Positions 1 to 5,100 of a DNA stretch of 5,100 bases are shown here, in pieces. The stretch is from assembly GCA_002395965.1 (NCBI GenBank), contig DGVT01000086.1, forward strand, positions 1 to 5,100, in the 5' to 3' direction. The DNA is from Porphyromonadaceae bacterium UBA4277 (lineage in GTDB: Bacteria; Bacteroidota; Bacteroidia; Bacteroidales; Muribaculaceae). A program made the translations under genes and the position numbers. The notes beneath the pieces are model-generated. The model saw only the letters and a list, made by a program, of their open reading frames with translations. It was not told the DNA's origin and did not search any database. How positions within the stretch are numbered: the stretch's first letter is position 1; each line of letters opens with the position of its first letter.

Positions 1-2876
1 ACTTCGACGGCGACCAGATGGCTGTACACTTGCCACTGGGCAACGAGGCCATTGTCGAGGCACAGTTGCTCATGCTCGAGCCACACAACATCCTCAACCC
101 GGCTAACGGTTCGCCCATCACCGTCCCCTCGCAGGACATGGTGCTCGGACTGTATTACATCACCAAGCTGCGCAAGGGCGACATGGGTGAGGGTCTGCGC
201 TTCTACGGCCCCGAAGAGGCAATGATTGCCTACAACGAGGGCAAGGTGGCCATGCACGCCATCATCTCGGTCATGGCCGAGGTAATAGGCGAGGATGGAA
301 AGCTCACACGTCGCATGGTGGAAGAGACATCGGTGGGACGCATCATGTTCAACAACTGCGTGCCGCGCGAGCTGGGCTACGTCAACGAGCTCATCTCCAA
401 GAAGTCGCTGCGCGACATCATCACCAAGGTGATTCGCCACTGCGGTGTGCCGCGCTCGGCCAAGTTCCTTGACGATGTGAAGAACATGGGTTACTACATG
501 GCATTCAAGGGCGGACTGTCGTTCAATCTCGACGACGTGCTTGTGCCTGTTGAAAAACAAGAATACATCAAGGATGGTGAAGCACAAATCGAGGACATCC
601 TCAACAACTACAACATGGGCTTCATCACCAATAATGAGCGATATAACCAGGTGATTGACGTGTGGACCAACGTCAACAAGAAGCTCACCGAAACCCTGCT
701 CGAAGAGATGAAGCAGGACAAGCAAGGCTTCAACTCGGTGTACATGATGCTCGACTCGGGAGCCCGTGGTTCTAAGGACCAGATTCGTCAGCTCTCAGGC
801 ATGCGTGGCCTTATGGCCAAGCCTCAGAAGTCGGGTGTGGAAGGTGGTCACCAGATTATCGAGAACCCCATCCTGGCAAACTTCAAAGAGGGTCTGTCGG
901 TGCTTGAGTACTTCATTTCCACTCACGGTGCCCGCAAGGGTCTTGCCGACACGGCACTGAAGACTGCCGACGCAGGTTATCTTACCCGCCGTCTGGTGGA
1001 TGTGGCTCACGATGTGGTTATTACCGAGGAAGACTGTGGCACACTGCGCGGACTCGTATGCCGCGAGGTGAAGAACAACGACGACGTGGTGGCTTCGCTG
1101 GGCGAGCGCATCGTAGGCCGTGTGTCGGTGCACGATGTGGTCGATCCCACAACGGGCGAGATCATCGTCCAGTCGGGTGAGGAAATCAGCGATGCTGCTG
1201 CCGAGCGCATCAATAACTCGGCCATCGAGTCGGTTGAAATACGCTCGGTGCTCACTTGCGAGGCTAAGCGTGGCGTGTGTGCCAAGTGCTATGGCCGCAA
1301 CCTGGCTTCGCACCGCATGGTGCAGAAGGGCGAGGCTGTGGGCGTGATTGCTGCTCAGTCGATTGGCGAGCCGGGTACGCAGCTCACCCTGCGCACATTC
1401 CACGTCGGTGGTGTGGCAAGCAACATTGCCGCCGTGAGCAACATGACATCGAAATACGATGGCGTGCTCGAGATCGAAGAGCTCCGCACAGTTAAGAACA
1501 AAGACGGCGTGGACATCGTCATCGGCCGCATGTGCGAGATGCAGATTATCGACCAAACCACCAAGATGGTGCTCACCACAGCCAACATCTCTTATGGCTC
1601 GAAGCTGTTCTTCAAGAATGGCGACACCGTCAAGAAAGGCGATGTGATATGCGAGTGGGACCCCTTCAATGCGGTCATCGTGAGCGAAGTGAGCGGTACG
1701 CTCAAGTTCAACAACCTTGTTGAAGGCATCACCTATCTCAAGGAAGTGGATGAGACATCGGGCAATAGCGAGAAGATCGTTATCGAGTCGAAAGACCACA
1801 CCCGCATCCCCGAAGCTCAGCTCTATGATGCATCGGGAGCACTGGTGAAGACCTATTCACTGCCTGTGGGAGCACACCTGATGAAGGACGAAGGCGAGGA
1901 AATCACGGCCGGCGAGTCGTTTGTCAAGATTCCGCGCACATCGTCGGGCGGTGCCGGCGACATCACCGGTGGTCTGCCACGAGTCACCGAGCTCTTTGAG
2001 GCTCGCAACCCGTCTAACCCTGCTATCGTGAGCGAAATCGACGGTGAGGTGACATTCGGACGCGTGAAGCGTGGTAACCGCGAGATTATCGTCACAAGCC
2101 GCATTGGTGAAGTGAAGAAATATCTTGTGCCACTGGCTAAGCAGATTCTTGTGCAGGAGAACGACTATGTGCGTGCCGGAACAGCACTCTCCGATGGTGC
2201 CATCACACCGGCCGACATCCTGCGTATCAAGGGCCCCACAGCCGTGCAAGACTACATCGTCAACGAGGTGCAAGACGTCTATCGCCTGCAAGGTGTGAAA
2301 ATCAACGACAAGCACTTCGAGGTCATCGTGCGTCAGATGATGCGCAAGGTTAACATCCTCGATCCGGGCGACACTCGCTTCCTTGAGCAGCAAGTGGTCG
2401 ATAAGCGCGACTTCATGGAGGAGAACGATCGCATCTGGGGCAAGAAGGTGGTCACCGACTGCGGCGACAGCACCGAGGTGCAGAACGGACAAATCATCAC
2501 TGCTCGCAAGTTGCGCGACGTGAACAGCGCTCTCAAGCGCCGTGACCTCAAGGTGGTGAAGGTGCGCGATGCCGTGCCCGCTACCAGCGAGCAGATACTG
2601 CAAGGTATCACACGAGCTGCACTGCAGACGTCGAGCTTCATGAGTGCTGCTTCGTTCCAGGAGACCACTAAGGTGCTCAACGAGGCCGCCATCAATGGCA
2701 AGGTAGATTATCTGCAAGGCATGAAGGAAAACGTGATTTGCGGTCACCTCATTCCGGCAGGTACGGGTCTGCGTGAATATCAGACTCTCACTGTGGCTAA
2801 CAAGAACGAGCTGGCGCTGGCGGGCATCCTCAGCGACGAGGAGACGCTTGTAACAGACGGAGCTGTCTTGCGATAA
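1..2876 (+). CDS. rpoC: DNA-directed RNA polymerase subunit beta' (RpoC), 5'-truncated by the window edge
   Basis: This is the beta' subunit of the core RNA polymerase, forming the catalytic centre with beta. The reading frame is open from base 1; the Met at 18 is internal, because the preceding codons read FDGDQ, the end of the catalytic NADFDGDQM motif whose three Asp bind the active-site Mg2+. Counting from that Met, the bridge-helix region lies at about 297-330 (STHGARKGLADTALKT). The second zinc site is Cys340, Cys414, Cys421 and Cys424, with the same 74-residue first step as E. coli C814/C888. The trigger loop starts at 449-465 (GEPGTQLTLRTFHVGG), is split by an SI3-type insertion of about 183 residues, and resumes at DITGGLPRVTELFEAR (648-663). 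The C-terminal conserved block is SFMSAASFQETTKVL (873-887). About 957 of an expected 1,400 or so residues are present. The frame is intact to TAA at 2874, and codons strongly favour G/C in third position, as expected for high expression. The start and rpoB lie outside the window. Confidence 0.99.
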   Translation, partial: FDGDQMAVHLPLGNEAIVEAQLLMLEPHNILNPANGSPITVPSQDMVLGLYYITKLRKGDMGEGLRFYGPEEAMIAYNEGKVAMHAIISVMAEVIGEDGKLTRRMVEETSVGRIMFNNCVPRELGYVNELISKKSLRDIITKVIRHCGVPRSAKFLDDVKNMGYYMAFKGGLSFNLDDVLVPVEKQEYIKDGEAQIEDILNNYNMGFITNNERYNQVIDVWTNVNKKLTETLLEEMKQDKQGFNSVYMMLDSGARGSKDQIRQLSGMRGLMAKPQKSGVEGGHQIIENPILANFKEGLSVLEYFISTHGARKGLADTALKTADAGYLTRRLVDVAHDVVITEEDCGTLRGLVCREVKNNDDVVASLGERIVGRVSVHDVVDPTTGEIIVQSGEEISDAAAERINNSAIESVEIRSVLTCEAKRGVCAKCYGRNLASHRMVQKGEAVGVIAAQSIGEPGTQLTLRTFHVGGVASNIAAVSNMTSKYDGVLEIEELRTVKNKDGVDIVIGRMCEMQIIDQTTKMVLTTANISYGSKLFFKNGDTVKKGDVICEWDPFNAVIVSEVSGTLKFNNLVEGITYLKEVDETSGNSEKIVIESKDHTRIPEAQLYDASGALVKTYSLPVGAHLMKDEGEEITAGESFVKIPRTSSGGAGDITGGLPRVTELFEARNPSNPAIVSEIDGEVTFGRVKRGNREIIVTSRIGEVKKYLVPLAKQILVQENDYVRAGTALSDGAITPADILRIKGPTAVQDYIVNEVQDVYRLQGVKINDKHFEVIVRQMMRKVNILDPGDTRFLEQQVVDKRDFMEENDRIWGKKVVTDCGDSTEVQNGQIITARKLRDVNSALKRRDLKVVKVRDAVPATSEQILQGITRAALQTSSFMSAASFQETTKVLNEAAINGKVDYLQGMKENVICGHLIPAGTGLREYQTLTVANKNELALAGILSDEETLVTDGAVLR

Positions 2877-2897
2877 CCACACATCCATAACTTAGAA

Positions 2898-2935
2898 CAA
2901 TAAGGGCGCGTCCATTTCAGGGCGTGCCCTTATTG
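2898..2935 (+). terminator. Rho-independent-type terminator of rpoC
   Basis: A 16-bp stem lies 21 bases after the rpoC stop. The left arm is C plus AATAAGGGCGCGTCC (2898-2913), the loop is ATTTCA (2914-2919), and the right arm is GGGCGTGCCCTTATT plus G (2920-2935). All positions pair, two of them as G-U wobbles. The following tract ATTATTTCGTT is T-rich but not a pure U run. The position directly after rpoC and the strength of the stem make termination the most likely role. It also implies that no further gene of the rpoBC transcription unit follows here. Confidence 0.88.
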
Positions 2936-3068
2936 ATTATTTCGTTGGCCTAATGTTTCTGCAAAAGTGTATCGAAAGTCGGAAAAGCGACCGTGTCAAA
3001 AGTGAGTTCGACGAATTTTTCATCAGTAAATCAGCGCGTTAGCAGCTCACTCTATAAGTTGAGTAGCT

Positions 3069-3167
3069 CCCCCTCTAAGTTAGAGGGGGTAAGGGGGAGT
3101 GTGGTTTTCGCAAAGCTCCGAAGTACACACTCCTCCGGCCCGTTGGGTCATCTCCCTCAACTTAGAG
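3069..3167. repeat. Long imperfect palindrome, probable dispersed intergenic (REP-like) repeat
   Basis: Two nested inverted repeats are visible. The inner pair is GGGGGAGTGTG (3093-3103) with CACACTCCTCC (3126-3136): 11 bp with one G-T wobble around a 22-base loop. The outer pair is CTCTAAGTTAGAGGGGG (3073-3089) with CTCCCTCAACTTAGAG (3152-3167), matching except for one extra base and one change. The left outer arm is itself a palindrome: CCCCCTCTAA (3069-3078) and TTAGAGGGGG (3080-3089) around a single G. The right side carries an additional segment (CCGGCCCGTTGGGTCAT, 3135-3151) absent from the left. It sits between two convergent genes, a usual place for such repeats. Small ORFs through it look like by-products of the repeat. 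Copy number elsewhere in the genome cannot be seen here. Confidence 0.6.
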
Positions 3168-3220
3168 AAGGCACTGAGCCACAGCGGCTTAATTCATCGG
3201 ACTCACGTTGAAACTATGAG

Positions 3221-3238
3221 TAGCGTTTTGATACGCTA
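3221..3238 (-). terminator. Small hairpin downstream of the DUF4421 gene, possible weak terminator
   Basis: TAGCGT (3221-3226) and ACGCTA (3233-3238) form a perfect 6-bp stem around the 6-base loop TTTGAT. Read on the minus strand it lies 14 bases beyond the stop codon of the 3253-4434 gene and is followed by CTCATAGTTT, which is only weakly T-rich. The position fits a terminator, but the stem is short and the U tract poor. The larger palindrome further on (3069-3167) could serve instead. Confidence 0.3.
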
Positions 3239-3252
3239 TCGTGCGGTAATGC

Positions 3253-4434
3253 TCAGAATTGTATGCCGGCAATCAGTGAAAAGTCGTAGAGGTTGTGGCT
3301 GAACCGATAGGGGCCGGTGTTAAACAGGTGGCTGTCAACATAGGCGTGCAAGCCGCCGAAAAACCTCCCGTAGTTATAGATGAAGCCTAACCTCACCTTC
3401 CCGTTAAATGCCCAGTAGGTCTTGCCGCCATCGCTCGACGCCTTGCGGTGTGAATATTTTAACCCGGTGTAAATCAGTCCGGTGACGTTAAGCAGCAACC
3501 GGTGGCTGATTGCCCAGTTGTAGCCATAACCCACATCCAGGCTCACATCGGTGTAGTCAAATATCGTTTCTTCGTCGTCCTCGTCGAAGTCATCTTCTTC
3601 GTCCCAGAAATATTCGGGCAAATAATAGTTGAGCACAGTGAAATTGCAGTGCGACACGCTGGCACCGACCAGCAGCGACCCGGCATTGCGCAGCTGACGC
3701 TTCGAGAAACCATAGGCTGCTGCCTGAGAGTAGCGGCGATTGTTCAGAAAGTAGTAGGCATTCACGCCCCAGGTCTTGCGCTTTATACCGGTGAAGTCCT
3801 CAAGCGAGAAGCGCTCGCCGTCTTTATCAATGAACGACAATGTCATATCGCCCCAGTTATTCATGCGGTAGTACTCTATTGCAAAACGGCCGCAAGTGAA
3901 TGAAAGTTCAAATTTCTTGCTCTTGTTGCCGCGTTTCTTCAGACGCTCGGTAGATACTTCATATCCGCCCGAGATGCCCAACACCGACAGCTGAGCACCA
4001 AGGTTGCATGTGATCTTGCTGTGAAACAACAGCGTTAAGTCTTCAACTCGATAATCGTAGTCGTCAAACCAGTTGTTGTTTTTCAGCGTGACCTTGAAAA
4101 CCTTGCCGGTGCCCTTGACGTAGGTCGTGTCGAAGTCGTTGAGAATGTGGTTGATCTTTTTTATCGTGTTCCACGTCCAGCTAATCACCGATGGGTAATA
4201 CACACTCTTGTCGTCAAGGTGTATTTTGCCATGCTTCAGCTCCTTAAACCAGTAATTCTTGTCGCGGATTGTGTCCGATTGAGTCACAATAATTGAATCA
4301 TGCGGCTCAAGATGGACTTGTTGCGCACTATCAGACATGAGCGAATCGCCACTCAGTTTGCTGCCACCCATGTCGCCATTGGCAACGGCCGGTAGCCACA
4401 GCACAAGCATTATGATAAACAGTATCTCCCTCAT
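3253..4434 (-). CDS. DUF4421-type probable outer-membrane beta-barrel protein
   Basis: This is a 393-residue exported protein of unknown function. Residues 1-20 form a signal peptide: M-R-E, then the hydrophobic stretch ILFIIMLVLWLPAVA, then NG before a polar region. No lipobox Cys is present, so it is not a lipoprotein. The body alternates aromatic and polar residues in beta-strand fashion and ends in Phe (SLIAGIQF), typical of Bacteroidetes outer-membrane barrels. I recognise the pattern of the DUF4421 family from several blocks: YVKGTGK (105-111), NNNWFDDYDYR (119-129), ISGGYEVS (154-161), KKFELSFTCGRFAIEYY (173-189), TWGVNAYYFLNNRRYSQAAAYGFSKRQ (221-247), VGYGYNWAISHRLLLNVT (301-318) and the glycine-rich C-terminus. 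An acidic loop occupies 278-289. The start ATG at 4434 is supported by the signal peptide beginning immediately; there is no clear Shine-Dalgarno sequence. The gene stands alone, convergent with rpoC, so context says nothing about its job. The family call is from memory of motifs; its function is not known to me. Confidence 0.86.
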   Translation of the reverse strand: MREILFIIMLVLWLPAVANGDMGGSKLSGDSLMSDSAQQVHLEPHDSIIVTQSDTIRDKNYWFKELKHGKIHLDDKSVYYPSVISWTWNTIKKINHILNDFDTTYVKGTGKVFKVTLKNNNWFDDYDYRVEDLTLLFHSKITCNLGAQLSVLGISGGYEVSTERLKKRGNKSKKFELSFTCGRFAIEYYRMNNWGDMTLSFIDKDGERFSLEDFTGIKRKTWGVNAYYFLNNRRYSQAAAYGFSKRQLRNAGSLLVGASVSHCNFTVLNYYLPEYFWDEEDDFDEDDEETIFDYTDVSLDVGYGYNWAISHRLLLNVTGLIYTGLKYSHRKASSDGGKTYWAFNGKVRLGFIYNYGRFFGGLHAYVDSHLFNTGPYRFSHNLYDFSLIAGIQF

Positions 4435-4441
4435 TACATGG

Positions 4442-4449
4442 CAAATTTA
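4442..4449 (-). promoter_or_regulatory. Candidate -7 promoter element (TAAATTTG) of the DUF4421 gene
   Basis: On the minus strand TAAATTTG matches the Bacteroides -7 consensus TAnnTTTG exactly and ends 7 bases before the start codon at 4434. No TTTG-like -33 element is found about 19-21 bases upstream. If used, transcription would begin at or only a few bases before the ATG, giving a leaderless or nearly leaderless mRNA. In A+T-rich DNA a chance match is quite possible. Confidence 0.28.
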
Positions 4450-4476
4450 GTCAAAAATCTTGACATCGTGCTACAT

Positions 4477-4525
4477 CTTGAATGAAAAAGAATGATATTT
4501 TATTTTTAATAAGAATTCATTCAAG
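4477..4525. repeat. 10-bp perfect inverted repeat in the A+T-rich divergent spacer
   Basis: CTTGAATGAA (4477-4486) and TTCATTCAAG (4516-4525) are exact reverse complements separated by 29 very A+T-rich bases. They lie in the 120-base spacer between the divergently oriented DUF4421 gene and the small ORF at 4555. It could be a binding site for a dimeric regulator, a stem in a 5' leader, or chance in low-complexity DNA. Nothing else in 4435-4554 looks like a gene. Confidence 0.4.
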
Positions 4526-4554
4526 GAAATATTTAGATGTTATAAGTTCGCAAA

Positions 4555-4677
4555 ATGAATTTAATCGGCAGTAGTGCTACGGCAGGTGTTTTTGGCTCAC
4601 CTGCAGAACCTGTGTTTAATGTTGATGAGCTAATGGTGGCTGTTGCAAAACTCCGACAAAATTTAACAAGCAAGTGA
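4555..4677 (+). CDS. Small ORF (40 codons) whose 3' end is supplied by a mobile element
   Basis: ATG at 4555 opens a frame of 40 residues to TGA at 4675. The first 27 residues (MNLIGSSATAGVFGS then PAEPVFNVDELM) come from host DNA. The last 13 (VAVAKLRQNLTSK) are read through the left end of the MITE at 4636. Removing the MITE and one AATG copy gives a different end, SQPDAGFCW followed by TGA at 4830, for a 36-residue product. I recognise no family. An in-frame TAA at 4543 closes the frame upstream, so this is the only ATG near the 5' end. No Shine-Dalgarno sequence is seen; TAAGTTCG at 4543-4550 is one base off the -7 consensus. The stretch is richer in G+C than the flanks, which mildly favours coding, but an untranslated RNA or chance ORF is equally possible. 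Confidence 0.27.
   Translation: MNLIGSSATAGVFGSPAEPVFNVDELMVAVAKLRQNLTSK
4582..4604. repeat. 7-bp perfect hairpin inside the small ORF
   Basis: GCAGGTG (4582-4588) and CACCTGC (4598-4604) are exact reverse complements around the 9-base loop TTTTTGGCT. The stem is G+C-rich within an A+T-rich region and would be stable in RNA. It falls within the small ORF at 4555, so it could be coincidental to coding or could mean that the transcript acts as a structured RNA. Confidence 0.4.
4632..4635. repeat. Target-site duplication AATG, left copy
   Basis: AATG abuts the first base of the left terminal repeat and recurs at 4799-4802, abutting the right terminal repeat. The direct repeat at exactly these borders fixes the element ends. 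Confidence 0.75.
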
Positions 4678-4798
4678 TTTTTTCTGAATTATCATATTTT
4701 ATGTGTTTTTTATTCCTCTCTATTTCAGGCGATTAAAAATTAGAGAAGTCAGATTAATCCGTAGCTTTTTTGTCTTTTGGGAGTTTTGCAACAGCCAC
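4636..4798. mobile_element. 163-bp MITE-like non-autonomous element with perfect 19-bp terminal inverted repeats
   Basis: The left end GTGGCTGTTGCAAAACTCC (4636-4654) is the exact reverse complement of the right end (4780-4798). AATG lies directly outside both ends (4632-4635 and 4799-4802), as expected for a 4-bp target-site duplication. Similarity continues inward as GACAAAA (4655-4661) against TTTTGTC (4768-4774), offset by a 5-base insertion on the right. The interior is strongly A+T-rich and has no ORF of useful size, so movement would need a transposase from a related IS elsewhere. Ends with a TGTTGCAAA core occur in several DDE insertion-sequence families, for example IS26 of the IS6 family, but those make 8-bp duplications. 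A parent with 4-bp duplications is therefore more likely, and I cannot name it. Perfect ends and an intact duplication suggest a recent insertion. Confidence 0.85.
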
Positions 4799-4802
4799 AA
4801 TG
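4799..4802. repeat. Target-site duplication AATG, right copy
   Basis: This is the second copy of the 4-base duplication, directly after the right terminal repeat. Joining the flanks with a single AATG restores an uninterrupted 36-codon reading frame from 4555 to the TGA at 4830. Confidence 0.75.
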
Positions 4803-4889
4803 TCTCAACCTGACGCCGGTTTTTGCTGGTGACCCTAACCATACCAATATAAAACAACATAATATTAAAAAGTGAGTCCACTCGAAAAA

Positions 4890-5058
4890 GTCCTGAAATG
4901 ACGGTAAACCATCAGCGGGGTGTGTCATAATTCAAAAAAGCGTTGAAAACGCAGACGCATCGAAGATGCGACCATTTCTTTAACACCATGCAAGCAACAT
5001 CGAAGATGTGCGCAGCTTGGTGAAAGACAGCGAATTAAAAGGGTGCTTCGAAGATGCA
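4890..5058. repeat. Array of five short stem-loops with a constant GAA loop
   Basis: Five elements share the plan arm-GAA-complementary arm. They are GTCCT/ATGAC (4890-4902, one mismatch), GCGTT/AACGC (4940-4952, perfect), CGCATC/GATGCG (4956-4970, perfect), ACATC/GATGT (4997-5009, perfect) and TGCTTC/GATGCA (5044-5058, one mismatch). The last three also share the direct repeat TCGAAGATG. Arms differ between elements but stay complementary. The loops of the last three are closed by C-G, as in the unusually stable DNA mini-hairpin GCGAAGC. No ORF of meaningful length crosses the region on either strand, so 4833-5100 appears non-coding; the array may continue past the window edge. Confidence 0.55.
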
Positions 5059-5100
5059 CAACATGTGTCGGGTTATACTTCGATCACCTCTGATTTTCTA

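Noticed and set aside
18..20. ATG at 18 as the start of a complete gene
   Set aside because: The frame is open to base 1 and the preceding codons encode FDGDQ of the RpoC catalytic motif, so this Met is internal to a truncated rpoC.
795..1799. Long minus-strand ORF (334 codons) opposite rpoC
   Set aside because: It lies entirely antisense to well-conserved rpoC codons. Its His/Ala/Leu-rich composition is what the mirror of a G/C-ending codon bias gives, and no family is recognisable.
1857..2888. Long minus-strand ORF (343 codons) opposite the 3' part of rpoC
   Set aside because: Same explanation: an antisense shadow of a biased, highly expressed gene, starting beyond the rpoC stop without a recognisable domain.
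2993..3302. Two overlapping small plus-strand ORFs (72 and 67 codons) in the rpoC-DUF4421 gap
   Set aside because: Both run through the palindromic repeat at 3069-3167, their low-complexity Ser/Pro/Arg content follows from it, and one overlaps the 3' end of the DUF4421 gene.
3502..3903. Plus-strand ORF of 133 codons opposite the DUF4421 gene
   Set aside because: It is antisense to recognised DUF4421 motifs (the YSQAAAYGFSKRQ region), has no family signal, and is best explained as a shadow.
4636..4798. Intrinsic terminator or small RNA instead of a MITE
   Set aside because: The arms are 125 bases apart, identical over 19 bp, and bounded exactly by AATG direct repeats, which is the mark of transposition rather than of a terminator.
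4814..4831. Hairpin CGCCGG / CTGGTG with TTTTTG loop
   Set aside because: The six-pair stem needs two G-U wobbles, has no T tract after it, and overlaps the restored 3' end of the small ORF; too weak to call.
4956..5058. CRISPR array
   Set aside because: The shared core is only nine bases, the spacing is uneven (40 and 48), the repeats are not near-identical over 24 or more bases, and no cas gene is present.

Overview
The window looks like a chromosomal fragment from a member of the Bacteroidales; family level cannot be fixed from it, though a gut lineage such as Muribaculaceae or Prevotellaceae is plausible. The evidence is the RpoC sequence type (trigger-loop motif LTLRTFHVGG, long SI3 insertion), a DUF4421-type outer-membrane protein (a family known mainly from Bacteroidetes), the lack of clear Shine-Dalgarno sequences, and a TAnnTTTG-type -7 promoter element.

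Layout. (1) Bases 1-2876, + strand: the C-terminal two thirds of rpoC, entering from the left in the middle of the catalytic Asp triad. It ends at a strong 16-bp stem terminator (2898-2935). (2) Bases 2936-3252: no gene. This stretch holds a long imperfect palindrome (about 3069-3167) that looks like a dispersed intergenic repeat, and a small hairpin next to the 3' end of the following gene. (3) Bases 3253-4434, - strand, convergent with rpoC: a secreted, probable outer-membrane beta-barrel protein of the DUF4421 type. (4) Bases 4435-5100: about 670 bases without a conventional gene, and the most interesting part of the window. It contains an A+T-rich spacer with an inverted repeat, a small ORF at 4555, a 163-bp non-coding mobile element (MITE) at 4636-4798 with perfect 19-bp terminal inverted repeats and an AATG target duplication, and a run of five short stem-loops with a constant GAA loop (4890-5058).

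The two full-size genes are unrelated: rpoC is core transcription machinery and the DUF4421 gene an accessory envelope protein of unknown role. No operon joins them, and rpoC is transcriptionally closed off by its terminator. The best candidates for something undescribed are the MITE, the short ORF it interrupts (removing the element and one target copy restores a 36-codon ORF ending in GFCW), and the GAA-loop hairpin array. No complete multi-gene system is visible.
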